In this document: positions 22,566 to 33,774 of the stretch, piece after piece
How positions within the stretch are numbered: the stretch's first letter is position 1
Layout of the letters: every line of letters begins with the position of its first letter
NCBI GenBank assembly: GCA_034509755.1
Contig: CM067541.1
Coordinates: 3,522,001 to 3,586,000 of the forward strand
DNA length: 64,000 bases
From: Anisodus tanguticus
Taxonomy: Eukaryota > Streptophyta > Magnoliopsida > Solanales > Solanaceae
Direction: 5' to 3'
The notes under the pieces: generated by a model
Told to the model about the DNA's origin: nothing
Database searches by the model: none
Seen by the model: the letters and a program-made list of their open reading frames with translations, nothing else
Position numbers and translations under genes: made by a program

Positions 22566-22757
22566 GCTTGATTTTGAATTTGGTTGACTTGATCTTGACT
22601 TGTACTTGAATTGAAGGGTTTGAAGCTATTGAATTTAGTGGACTTGATCTTGACTTGTATTTGAATTCAATGATCTGAAGCTTGATCTTGAATTTAGTGG
22701 ATGTGATCTTGACTTGTATTTAAATTCAAGGGCCTGAATCTTGATCTTGAATCTTCG
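22566..22757. repeat. Minisatellite, about 58-bp unit, three copies
   Basis: Three diverged units share TTGATCTTGACTTGTA and CTTGATCTTGAATTTAGTGG-like segments. The sequence is non-coding and lies between the ABCG pseudogene and a hAT element. Confidence 0.8.
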
Positions 22758-23110
22758 TCTTGATCTTTAAAACATATACAAAATACACGATTGCTAGAAT
22801 GAAATAACTTGTAGAGAAATCTGTGGCGTTTCATCAACGAGCTCTCTCTGACTTCTTGTTCGAATTTTGTTGTCTTTTTTAAATTATGAGTAGGGATGCT
22901 TATCGGGCGGTTCGGTTGGATATTTGCGTTTAACGATTTGACTTATCGGTTATTAATTTTTAAATATACTAATCTGCTAACCTAATCAATTAAATTGATA
23001 AGAATTTAGCGGTTATTGATCGGTTTATCGATTAGTTACTAAGGTATATGCGAAGCAATACTAATATCTATATGGTCGACATCTTCGCATATTAAGAATT
23101 AAAATATTAT

Positions 23111-23370
23111 GTCCCCCGGGCATAGCTGGATGGCAAAGGAGGGAACTTAAAATTCAGCTGGAGGCCTGCATCGTGGGTTCGAATTCTGGTGGGAGCAATT
23201 TGCTCTCTTCTAGGGTAGAACCTTGTAGGTGATATCAATTGCTCTGTTCTCAAACCATGGTCATTTAGGCACATCCCGCAATTTACTGGTAGTAGTGCTG
23301 AGGGACCGAAACTACTATCTCCAGAAATAGTATGACGTAAGCCGAGAAGCTAAAAATAAAAAAATATATC
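23111..23370 (+). mobile_element. tRNA-derived SINE nested in hAT
   Basis: Contains an A-box-like TAGCTGGATGGC (23123-23134) and a B box GGTTCGAATTC (23176-23186) at tRNA-like spacing, followed by a unique body and an A-rich end (CTAAAAATAAAAAAATA). This is the layout of a plant tRNA-derived SINE. Exact ends and family are not established. Confidence 0.7.
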
Positions 23371-23484
23371 ATTAGACTTTCTGCTTCCTTGTCCCCAGTT
23401 GATTTGTGGTCTACTATAGAGCTAGGTCAGTAGAAGAAAGAAAGTCAAGTGAAAAGCGAGAATTTTGAAAAGCATAAAGTCTAA

Positions 23485-23487
<3 letters not shown>

Positions 23488-23568
<81 letters not shown>

Positions 23569-23588
23569 TATATATATATATATATAGG
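23488..23588. repeat. (TA)n microsatellite
   Basis: About 100 bp of almost pure TA dinucleotides with one short GG interruption, inside the hAT element. Confidence 0.95.
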
Positions 23589-23790
23589 GTATATTCGTAA
23601 ATGTAATAATTTTTAATGGTTTAACAGCTAAACCAATAGAATGAGTAAATAGTACCCCGCACTGTTAAGTCATTAGCTATAAAATTTCAAATCGTTCTCC
23701 AACCGTTAATCCAATACCAATAAACTAATAAACTTATTCTGCAGTTGGGTTATTGGTTACAGTTCGGTTTTGAACAGCCCTAATTATGAG

Positions 23791-24938
23791 GACCCCTATT
23801 TATAGTTGTAGATAGAAGAGTTGTGATAAGGACAAACTCTTTTCGACCAATCAGATTGAAATTGACATAACGATACTCAATCGGAACATGTTTCTATACA
23901 CGTGGCATATTTTAATTGACATTTGATTGACTCGGCATGTTATATCATTTTGACATGTGACATATTTTAATTGACCCTTTACAAAACTTATGCCCCAATA
24001 GACATAAATTCAGGCAAAAATTTAAGACCATCTCATTTAAAGGCAAACCGTGCAATTAAATAAATAATTAATTTCAATTTTATTAACCTACTATATAAAT
24101 TTATTGGATTAATATATCAAAAATTTAAGTTAAAGTCCAACTTGTTTTATGGATCTAAACCTGATAAAGTTCAAGTGATTACAGCATGGTGGCAATATTG
24201 AAAATACTATTTTAATGTTCCCAGAATAGCTATGGACAAGCGCAACATCCGTTGGATGTGAAGATAAGTATACAAGGTGTGTAATTGAAAGTTATTTAAG
24301 GTTTAAGGAGAGCCCTAAGAACAAGTAAAGTTGGAAACTCAACCAGGGACTAAAGTTTCAGATGAACGCACACAAAGTCTAACCTCAAACAACCACTAAG
24401 ACTCCCAATGTGTAATGATTTATCTCTATATAATGTATCAATTTAAAGCTCTCTGAGTCTAGCGTCTAACGTTGCAAGCTATTCGTCATTTTGACATTCA
24501 TACATAAGGTTATGAACATTTTACTGAAGAGTGTCCGACGAGAAAATCCGATATCAGGGCCTAGATAACCAATGGTGTAACGGAATCGCCAAAGACGAAT
24601 ATGCGAAATTGTCATGTAATGGTGAAATAAATTGCTAACTGCGATTTGGGTGAGTCCAACTTCCATATAAGTGTCAACCTCAACATTATTAGACCTAAAC
24701 AAGAGCAAGACTGTTAGGGCTCCGTTTTTTTGGAGGATTTTTACACCAAGATCAATTCCGACCATCCAAGCAAATATAACTACTCCTTTCGCACCCATTT
24801 ATGAGAAATTATTTGACAGGATACGAAGTTTAAAAAGAAAGATTTTTGAAAGCTATTGTATAAAACAAATCTTAGAAATTAATGTGGCTATAAATCATCT
24901 TAGGAAAAGTAAAACGAAAAATTTAAATTAAATTGTTA
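23791..24938. other. Spacer, nothing recognised
   Basis: AT-rich sequence. The overlapping frames at 24466-24798 (minus) and 24671-24931 (plus) have no recognisable domain and look spurious. Confidence 0.5.
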
Positions 24939-25172
24939 CTCTCTCCGTCCCAATTTATGTGATGTACTTTCATTTGATATGCATTTTAAAAAATAAATGA
25001 AGACTTTTGAATCTTATTGTCTAAAATAAGATATTTGTATGGTTATAGATCATCTCGTTTTGCGTAAAAGGCAAAATTTAAAGTTAAATTGTTATCAAAT
25101 AAGAAAATATATCATTCTTTTTTTGACACACTAAAAAAGAAAGTGAGTCATTCTTTTTTAGACAGAGGGAGT
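24939..25172. mobile_element. Stowaway-type MITE
   Basis: Begins CTCTCCGTCCCAATTTATGT after TA and ends TTTTTAGACAGAGGGAG before TA. Interior T-rich sequence with GACACACTAAAAAAG is typical of this family. A second end-like motif (AAATTGAAACGGAGAAAATA) near 25235-25256 suggests an overlapping or composite element. Confidence 0.7.
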
Positions 25173-25174
25173 AC

Positions 25175-25928
25175 CAGATACAGAAAGACGTCGTTTTTTT
25201 AATAATGACTAAAAAGAAAAGAAAAAAAGTCATATAAATTGAAACGGAGAAAATATGACAATAAAATAACTATAGTCCATAAGTGCTAATTCTAACATAA
25301 AAAGATGTAATTTGTTTAATTTTTACAAATCTCTCAAACATCGATCAAAAATGAAAAGTGAGATTATTAGCCCAAGAGATAGTAATCCTTGGGCAAATTA
25401 GAAATCAGGATAGTTGCTTATGAAATGGAATCGCCAAGGAGCTGACAGGTTCTAGCTTTAGGTAATGAGTTACTCCAACTGAGAACGAGCATCTGCTACG
25501 TTTGGTGGTAGAGTCACAATTTAAAATATATAAGTTTTGAATTTAGTGTTTTTCAATTATTAAATTTAAAATTAATAACTTATACATATTTAATAAAAAT
25601 TTAAAATAAAACAAATATAAAGTATGAAGTTTGGGGGGGGGGGGGGGGGGCAACCTTTTGACTTCGAATTCAATTTGAACCCATAACTTTCAGCATAAAT
25701 ATAGATATAAATGAAAAGACCTATTAAATTTAACAAATATTAGATAGGAACCAATAATTTTATCAGTATAGTAAGTTCAACGCTGACATCTTAAATATTA
25801 AACTGTTAAGTTGTAATTTTAATTTTAAATCCGTTCTGATTCAGTTCAACTGAATTTACAGCTGACGTTCTAACTCGGCCCTGATTAGATGAGCCTTTAC
25901 AAGTGACAAATATGCTTCTTCTTTGGAT
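25175..25928. other. Spacer with a poly-G tract
   Basis: Contains a G homopolymer of about 17 bases at 25634-25650 and AT-rich sequence resembling a degenerate MITE interior. No gene is seen. It ends at the CATCA target duplication (25929-25933) of the outer Copia. Confidence 0.5.
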
Positions 25929-25933
25929 CATCA

Positions 25934-26390
25934 TGTTGAAGAAGAGAAGCCCAAAATAGCTTCATCTTCCATGGTGATTTCAATGAAGTCGAGAAAGAAG
26001 AAGAGGAAGGAAGAAGATGGAGTTAGGGTTTTTCGATAAGAGGTAATGTGTTCGATTGATCCGTAAATTCTCAATTTCATTTCATCCAAAAGCAAGACGT
26101 GTGGAGCACATCAACACCATTTAAATTTTTCATAATGGATTTAATATGGGCCGTTCAATAAGCATAAATGACAGCTGGGAGATCGCATGTGGATAGCATA
26201 GAAAGAGAATAAAGTTTGTCATTTTTGTTAGCATGCATTCTCTAGGATTAGTACAAGTTTACAATCCAATTATTTTTCATTGCTAGTTTTTTTATTTATT
26301 TCTGTACAAAATACATGTATAGATATAGGCATTAATCATCAATACAGTTACACACAGAAAATGTTCAATCTCAGTCTCATAAATCTAACA
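25934..26390 (+). repeat. 5' LTR of outer Copia
   Basis: 457 bp, from TGTTGAAGAAGAG to CATAAATCTAACA. It aligns along most of its length with 38180-38471 but carries about 165 bp in the middle (around 26040-26215) that the 3' LTR lacks. The remaining sequence shows many substitutions, indicating an old insertion. Confidence 0.92.
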
Positions 26391-26402
26391 TGGTATCAGA
26401 GC
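26391..26402 (+). other. Primer-binding site for initiator tRNA-Met (outer Copia)
   Basis: TGGTATCAGAGC begins immediately after the 5' LTR, the canonical plant Copia site complementary to the initiator tRNA-Met 3' end. Confidence 0.95.
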
Positions 26403-27290
26403 AGTGAGCTTGATCCATATTTTTTCAATCTCTAATAGCCAAATCACAGTTTTTCTTCTCAAATTAAAGCTTCATGATTGAAGAAAGTGTTGGAAATTAG
26501 CCTTTGGCGGGAGTTGCGACCGACCAACTTTAACGGCTTAAACACTAGTGTTACGTATGTTGGAGAATCCGGTTCTTCACACATGCATGATCTACTAAGT
26601 ACGTAGATAACCGTAGGGCCAAGAATCGTCAAATTTCATTGAGAAATGAAAGAGATATTGGTTCACGAAGTAAGGTGTTTGAAAGCGAGGAAAAGTGTGG
26701 TGTGTGATCAATTCTCCCTCATCGGTAGAGGAAGAAAGAATTGTTGTGTATATAAGACTCGAAATTGGTTTGGGGTTTGGGACCCCAAGGGGTATCCCAT
26801 GTGTTTAAAGGAGGGAGGACCTAGATGTGCTTCGGTTCGAGGAAAGACCGCGCGCGCGCCGCCGCCGCCCGCCCGTCCGGTCCGGTTCCGAGTTCCGGGT
26901 CCTCGGGTTCTCGGGTCACGGGCTGTGGGCTGTGGGCCTTCTGATATTATCTTTTTGGGCCAGAGAACTTTGCCAGAAGTACAGTTTGATCCCAGAAGTT
27001 TCAGATGTATAGTTTGGACCGAATTCTTTCCGATGTACCAGTTTGGTCCCTGAAGTTTCAAGATGTACGTTTGTTCCTTGAAGTTTCTAGAAATTTAGAA
27101 TTTCGGCAGACACGAACAGAAACGTCCAGCACTCAATTCAGCCATTTATTTTGGCTGAATTACACCTCCTATAATGGTCAATCCGTTGGTATTTCTCTCC
27201 TTTAATTTGGTGGCTTTACTACCTCCATAATGGTCATTATTTGGCCAATAATGGCTGTTATGGAGGCAGTCAAACAGTCCCTTCCTCACC

Positions 27291-27298
27291 TATATAAA
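27291..27298 (+). promoter_or_regulatory. TATA box of the inner Copia LTR promoter
   Basis: TATATAAA preceded by CTCACC, about 410 bp before the LTR end. The same motif is conserved at 33357-33364 in the 3' LTR. Transcription would start about 30 bp downstream, giving a long R-U5 region. Confidence 0.7.
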
Positions 27299-27502
27299 CA
27301 CCCCTTACACCATTGTTGAGACACACTTGATATACACGAAAATATACAACCAGAAAATCAATTCTTCCTATAACTTCCAAGCATTATTTCATTATTCAAT
27401 ATTCTTCACGGTAGCTCTTGAGTTTCCTTTGTTCAATTGTTCCATTGCTGTTTTATCTTGGGAGACGAATTGTCCGGGACGTATAAATGATACATACGGG
27501 GC

Positions 27503-27516
27503 AATATTGTCTTAAG
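27503..27516 (+). other. LTR segment complementary to the putative primer site (self-primer candidate)
   Basis: AATATTGTCTTAAG inside the transcribed part of the 5' LTR is the exact reverse complement of 27704-27717, just after the LTR. The same 14 bases are kept in the 3' LTR (33569-33582). If the transcript were cut after this segment, its 3' end could prime minus-strand synthesis, as the first bases of fission-yeast Tf1 mRNA do. This is an inference from base pairing only. Confidence 0.6.
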
Positions 27517-27703
27517 GACGAGTGCCACACTCGACTCGGCAAAAATCAAAGCAGTTTCAGTCTTTCTTGTTCAACAAATATTGTAATTTCAGTTTTGTTG
27601 TTATATTCTAATTTTCAGTTTTTCTAGTTGAATTGTAATATCAATTCTTACATAAGCAGTTACTTGTAATTTCCGTTTCCTGCAAATCCTTGTAACCCAA
27701 CAA

Positions 27704-27717
27704 CTTAAGACAATATT
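27704..27717 (+). other. Unusual primer-binding site candidate of inner Copia
   Basis: CTTAAGACAATATT starts one base after the 5' LTR end (27702), where a primer-binding site is expected. It does not begin with TGG, so it cannot pair with the CCA end of a tRNA. It pairs perfectly over 14 bases with the element's own LTR (27503-27516). The other Copia elements in this window with a visible site use TGGTATCAG-type sequences. Confidence 0.6.
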
Positions 27718-27741
27718 CTTGCTTACGGTAACTGCAATAAC

Positions 27742-30700
27742 ATGGCTGGAAATATGACCGATGTTGTCGCTATCGCTCGTCGCCTCTCGAGGCAACGTTG
27801 TTGCCTTCCCCGCCACTGCCGCTAGTGGCCAAGGCAGTAACTCCGCCACCTTCACTGCTGCTGCTGTGACACCTGTTTAAGGCAGTAACACTGCTGCCTT
27901 CCCGACTGTTGGAGCTCCACCCTCTTCTTCACACCACCATGATCGCCCTGAAAAATTCATGGGATCAGAATTCAAAAGATGCTGTTTTACTTAACAGTTA
28001 TGGGCATGGCCCGGTTCCTTACGGAAGATCCTCCACAAGCTGGAGATGAAATGAACTCTTCGCCTAATGAAACGAGTGAAGGGGCCTTGGTATCCATGTC
28101 ATTAATGGAATGAAGATGGTTCGTGACGCATGGAATCATAGCGATTTCATGTCCAAGAACTATATCGAATCGCGCAGCGTGACCCTCTCTACACGGTCTA
28201 TTGCACCGTTGGCACTGCCAAAGAGTTGTGGGAAAAACTGCAAAAGAAGTACAACGCACAAGATGTGGGTACTAAGAAGTTCATCGTTGGAAAATTTCTA
28301 AAATTACAAATGGTGGACAGTAAGACAGTGATGTCCCAAGTCCAGGAATTCCAAATGATTTTACATCACCTGGATTTGGAAGGACTGAAACCAAACGAGC
28401 AGTTTTTGGTGGCATCGCTGATTGAAAAGTTACCTCCTTCATGGAATGAGTTTATGAGTTACTTGAAACTCAAAACAAAGGAGATGACATTTGAAGAGCT
28501 TGTTATCAAACTGCAAATCCAGGAAGACAATAAGAAGACCTTGCCAAAGGGTAGACAACCTGATGAGGCAAAGACAAATCTGGCTGAGGCCAAAGGGAAA
28601 ACAAGCAACAAGCGGAAGTTCCACAAAGACGGCAAAGCCCCCGCAGCGGAGACGTTTAGAGGTAACTGTCATCACTGTGGGAAACCTGGTCATAAGATCA
28701 AGGAATGCCGCAAACTCAAGACTGAACAACAACAGAAAGCCAAGTCGAAAGGCAAGGCTCAAGCTAACGTCGTCAAGGACACGCTCCTGAATGACATGAT
28801 TGAGGATCTCTCGGCCGTGGTGCTAGAAGCCAACTTGGTTGAGAATCCGATGCAGTGGTGGGTGGACACAGGTGCAACAAGACACATCTGTTCCAACAAA
28901 GATGTCTTCTCCACGTACACTCCGGTCTCCGACAAGAAGCTGTTCATGAGCAACAACGCTTCCTCGGACGTGCTAGGGGTTGGAAAGGTGGTCCTGAAGA
29001 TGACTTCCGGCAAGGAACTCACTCGAAGGAAGTGATGCACGTCCCGAGAGATTAGAAGAAATCTAGTTTCGGACCTTTATTGGTTAATCTTTGGTTTTAG
29101 GCTAGTGTTTGAATCAAATAAGTTTGTACTCACTAAAAATGGCACATTTGTGGGGAGGGGCTTCGTCTATGAAGGCCTCTTCAAAGTGAATGCCATGTCT
29201 GTATTGCGTCAAGGAAATAAAGTTGAACCTTCTTCTTATTTGCTTGAGTCCTCTAATTTATGGCATCATAGATTAGGACACGTTAACTACAAGTCTATTC
29301 AAAGGCTGGTAAAGATGGAGTTGTTGCCGTCTATCGACGTAAACCCTCAACATAAGTGTGAGGTGTGCGTAGAGGCAAAACTCACCAAGCTTCCTTTTCG
29401 ATCCGTCGAAAGGAATACCGCTCCTCTAGAACTTATTCACACAGATATATGTGATTTGAAGTTTGCACAAACTAGAGGGGGGAACAAGTACTTTGTGACT
29501 TTCATTGACGATAGCACAAGGTATTGTTACCTTTACTTGTTAAGAAGTAAGGATGAAGCCTTTGAAGCGTTCCGACGTTACAAAGCAGAAGTTGAGAACC
29601 AACTGAGCCTACGGATTAAATCCATTCGTAGCGATAGAGGGGGAGAATATGTAGCGCCTTTTGAGGAATATTGTGCCCAAGAAGGCATTATTCATCAAAC
29701 GACGGCCCCATACTCACCTCAATCAAACGGTGTGGCGGAACGTAAGAACCGCACATTAAAGAAAATGATGAATGCCTTGCTTATCAATTTCGGACTTCCC
29801 CAAAACATGTGGGGAGAAGCCGTCCTTACCGCTAATACGATTCTTAACAGAGTCCCACATAAGGGTAAGGACAAAACTCCATATGAATCATGGAAAGGAA
29901 AGAAACCCACCTACAAGTATTTTAAGGTGTGGGGTTGTCTGGCAAAGGTTGAAGTACCTAAGCCAAAGCAGGTCAAGATTGGGCCTAAGACTGTAGATTG
30001 CATATTCATCGGATATGCAAATAATAGTAGTGCTTATCACTTCTTAGTGCATAAGTCAGATATTCCAGATATCCACCAGGGTACAATAATGGAATCAAGG
30101 AATGCTCTATTCTTTGAAAGTACCTTTCCTAGAAAGGAGAAAGACATAACCTCTCACAAACGAAGTTATGCACAAAGCTCTCAAGAACCGGGAGTCGTTG
30201 ACCGCCGGATCTAAATGGTTCGATCTAGCGAATCTCGAGGTGGCCGAACATCCGAATCTATTGTTCCGATTCTCGAACTTGGAGACTCCGAGAGATGGAT
30301 CTAAGGCGAAGTAAAAGGGCCGGGAAGGATACATCCTTCGGTCCTGACTTTGTAGCTTATATGGTTAATGATGAACCAAGGACAATTGCTCAGGCGTTGT
30401 TAACTCCAGAAGCACCGCTCTGGAAAGAAGCTATTGAGAGTGAAATAAGCTCCATTCTGCATAACCATACTTGGGAGTTGGTTGATCTTCCTCCGGAAAT
30501 AAACCGTTGGGTTGTAAATGGATACTCAAACGGAAATACAAGGCGAGATGGGTCTATAGACAAGTACAAGGCCAGGTTGGTAGTCAAGGGCTATCGACAG
30601 ACAGAAGGCTTAGAACTACTTTGACACATACTCTCCGGTATCCGAATGACATCCATACGGGTATTTATTGCGATCGCAGCTTTGCGTGACCTTGAGATAC

Positions 30701-31909
30701 ACCGGATGGATGTTAAGAAACCTTCCTAAATGGTGATTTGGAAGAAGAAATTTATATGGACCAACCCGAGGGGTACGTGGTTCAAGGGCAAGAGAAGAAA
30801 GTCCGTCGACTTATCAAATCTCGTACGGCCGAAACAAGCCCCGAAGCAATGGCATGAAAAATTTGATAGTACTCTACTATCGAAGGGGTTCGCCATTAAT
30901 GAGTGTGATAAATGTGTTTACACGAAAGGTAACTCTGACTCATTTGTTATGATATGCATGTATGTAGACGACATGTTGATCACAGGAAGCAATCCTAGGG
31001 TAATCCTAGAGACTAAGAACATGTTGAAACAATGCTTCGACATGAAAGATATGGGTATCGCAGATGTCATCCTAGGGATTAAAATCTCTAAGACGTCTGA
31101 CGGACTGGTCTTATCTCAGTCTCACTACATCGAGGATGTTTTGAGAAAGTTCAAGATGTTAGACAGTTCACCGATAGCGTCACCAATGGATACAAATCAA
31201 AAGCTTGATAAAAATCTTGGTGCACCTGTATACCGGGAGCGATATATGCACAGTGATCGGTAGTTTGATGTATATCACAAACCGCACCCGACCCGATATT
31301 GCTTATGCAGTCAATAAGTTGGCTAGATTCACCCGTAATCCAAGTGATAATCACTGGAAGGCGTTAAATCGGGTATTACAATACCTGAAATACACGTTAA
31401 ATTTCGAGTTGCACTATTCGAGATATCCAGCTATACTAGAAGGGTACAAATGATGCAAACCGGATATCCGATATAGAGAACACCAAGCCCACCAAAGTGG
31501 GTATATATTTACAATTGGTGGTGGGGCCGTGTCTTGGAAATCCTCTAAGCAAACTTGCATCGCCCGATCCACGATGGAATCGGAGTTTATCGCTTTAGAC
31601 AAAACGAGGAGAAGAAGTTTCGAGTGGCTTCATGACTTCTTAGAGGATGTTCCGTGTTGGAACAAACCCGTACCTTCGGTAATGATCCACCGCTGCGACG
31701 GTCGGTCGGCTCTAGGAAGGGCACGGAATACTATGTACAACGGCAAGTCTCGTCATATTCGACGGAGGCATAAGACCGTTAGGCAAGCGATCACCACGGG
31801 TATAATATCCATTGATTACATTAAGTCAAAGGATAATATAGCGAGACCCATTGACAAAGGGCTTACCCAAAGATTAGATGGCTTGCGTCTGTTAGGGGAA
31901 TGGGCTTAA
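27742..31909 (+). pseudogene. Inner Copia gag-pol, frame-broken
   Basis: Starts at ATG 27742 (MAGNMTDVVAIARRL). The gag region with DUF4219/UBN2-like motifs (KELWEKLQKKYNAQ) is open from 28226 to 29035 and includes zinc knuckle CHHCGKPGHKIKEC and protease motif WWVDTGATRHIC. Integrase runs from 29105 to 30214 (LWHHRLGHVNYKSI, CEVCVEAK, HTDICD, FIDDSTRY, SDRGGEY, SPQSNGVAERKNRTL). RT lies at 30295-31263 with ICMYVDDMLITGSNP, and RNase H at 31529-31909 (ARSTMESEFIALDK, KSRHIRRRHKTVRQ). Frames change near 27830-28226, 29036-29104, 30214-30295, 30620, 30720, 31260 and 31450, so the copy cannot move on its own. Confidence 0.9.
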
Positions 31910-32547
31910 AACCCAAAATATAAGGACCAATACGGTGGTAACCCAACCATACGAACCGGAGATCCCGTAATTTGGTTCAATGGGAAAACGAAGTTGTAAA
32001 GGTTCGATTGATCGCTTCGGTGGAAGTATGAGCACTTCGGATAGTGATTTCGAAAAGAAACACCAAATCCAAAGCCGTTCCCGCGATAGACGTTAAGTGT
32101 TATCTGCAGTATGGGTAAAGGTTAAGTTTTCAAAACCTGTAATGATCCTCAACAGTTGAGGTTAGGTTCTTGGGAAACTTTTAATGGTTCCTAACACTTG
32201 TGAAGTGGGGTATAGCAGGATACCTTGTAGGAGACCACCTATTTAAGTGTGATGACGGGCCGCCTCAAAATGAACGCACTTAAGAATCCAAGACGTTGTC
32301 CATGGCCAAAACGGACAAAACATTACGAAGAAGAGAGTAAGGGAATTTGTTGTGTTGGTACCATTGTCTTGGCTTACACTAAACACTAACGGTTCAAGAC
32401 ATCATGTTCACCGCGCAGTAAGTAAGTCCGATGGTATTCAACTATGGAAGGTTCAAAGCTGAAGCTACCTCTCCTTATGCAACATCGATCCGCTGAAATA
32501 TTGCTGGAAATGAAAAGACACCATGTGAGTGCGCCAAAATCTCTTTC

Positions 32548-32556
32548 AAGAGGGGA
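32548..32556 (+). other. Polypurine tract of inner Copia
   Basis: AAGAGGGGA lies directly before the 3' LTR (first base 32558), the expected position of the plus-strand primer. Confidence 0.75.
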
Positions 32557-32557
32557 T

Positions 32558-33769
32558 TGTTGGAAATTAGCCTTTGGCGGGAGTTGCGACCGACCAACTT
32601 TAACGGCTTAAACACTAGTGTTACGTATGTTGGAGAATCCGGTTCTTCACACATACATGATCTACTAAGTACGTAGATAACCGTAGGGCCAAGAATCGTC
32701 AAATTTCATTGAGAAATGAAAGAGATATTGGTTCACGAAGTAAGGTGTTTGAAGCAGGGAAAAGTGTGGTGTGTGATCAATTCTCCCTCATCGGTAGAGG
32801 AAGAAAGAATTGTTGTGTATATAAGACTCGAAATTGGTTTGGGGTTTGGGACCCCAAGGGGTATCCCATGTGTTTAAAGGAGGGAGGACCTAGATGTGCT
32901 TCGGTTCGAGGAAAGACCACACGCGCGCCGCCGCCGCCCGCCCGTCCGGTTCCGAGTTCCGGGTCCTCGGGTCCCGTGGGCCGTGGGCTGTGTGGGCTGT
33001 GGGCCTTCTGATATTATCTTTTTGGGCCAGAGAACTTTGCCAGAAGTACAGTTTGATCTCGAAGTTTCGTATGTACGGTTTGGACCGAATTCTTTCGGAT
33101 GTACGCTTTGGTCCCTGGAGTTTCAAGATGTACAGTTTGGTCCCTGAAGTTTCTAGAAATTTAGAATTTCGGCAGACACGAACAGAAACGTCCAGCACTC
33201 AATTCAGCCATTTATTTTGGCTGAATTACACCTCCTATAATGGCCAATCCGTTGGTATTTCTCTCCTTTAATTTGGTGGCTTTACTACCTCCATAATAGT
33301 CATTATTTGACCAATAATGGCTGTTATGGAGGCAACAAACAAATTCCTTCCTCACCTATATAAACACCCCTTACACCATTGTTGAGACACACTTGATATA
33401 CACGAAAATATACAACCAGAAAATCAATTCTTCCTATAACTTCCAAGCATCATTTCATTATTCAATATTCTTCACGGTAGCTCTTGAGTTTCTTATGCTC
33501 AATTGTTCCATTGCTGTTTTATCTTGAGAGACGAATTGCCTGGGACGTATAAAGGATACATACGGGGCAATATTGTCTTAAGGACAGAGTGCCACACTCG
33601 ACTCAGCAAAAATCAAAGCAGTTTCCGGTCTTCTTGTTCAACAAATATTGTAATTTCAGTTTTGTTGTTATATTCTAATTTTCAGTTTTTCTAATTGAAT
33701 TGTAATTTCAATTCTTACATAAGCAGTTACTTGTAATTTCTGTTTCCTGCAAATCCTTGTAACCCAACA
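32558..33769 (+). repeat. 3' LTR of inner Copia
   Basis: 1212 bp copy of 26488-27702 with the same termini, GC-rich patch, TATA box (33357-33364) and the 14-nt self-complementary segment (33569-33582). It is followed by the target duplicate GAAAG. Confidence 0.95.
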
Positions 33770-33774
33770 GAAAG

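Larger units (their letters stand above)
22891..23782. mobile_element. Non-autonomous hAT element with 8-bp target duplication
   Basis: Left end TAGGGATGCTT and right end GAACAGCCCTA form short terminal inverted repeats. The element is flanked by ATTATGAG at 22883-22890 and 23783-23790, an exact 8-bp duplication. Subterminal CGGTT/AACCG motifs occur at both ends. 892 bp without transposase; it hosts a SINE and a long (TA)n tract. Confidence 0.88.
26488..27702 (+). repeat. 5' LTR of inner Copia
   Basis: 1215 bp with TGTTGG...CCCAACA ends. It includes a GC-rich patch (about 26848-26930, CGCGCGCGCC and GCC repeats) and a TATA box at 27291-27298. It differs from the 3' LTR by scattered substitutions and a few small indels. 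Confidence 0.95.
26488..33769 (+). mobile_element. Inner Ty1-Copia element, nested, nearly complete
   Basis: Flanked by GAAAG at 26483-26487 and 33770-33774, an exact 5-bp target duplication. LTRs of 1215 bp (26488-27702) and 1212 bp (32558-33769) are very similar and start TGTTGG and end CCCAACA. Internal sequence encodes gag, protease, integrase, RT and RNase H in Copia order, with several frame breaks. A polypurine tract precedes the 3' LTR. The LTRs are clearly less diverged than those of the host element, as expected for a younger nested insertion. The usual tRNA-Met primer-binding site is absent. Confidence 0.95.

Noticed and set aside
26646..27061. Overlapping frames of 117-135 residues on both strands at the GC-rich LTR patch (and the copies at 32709-33271)
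   Set aside because: They lie in the LTRs of the inner Copia, are not kept in the same frame between the two LTRs, and show Pro/Arg/Gly composition caused by GC-rich repeats.
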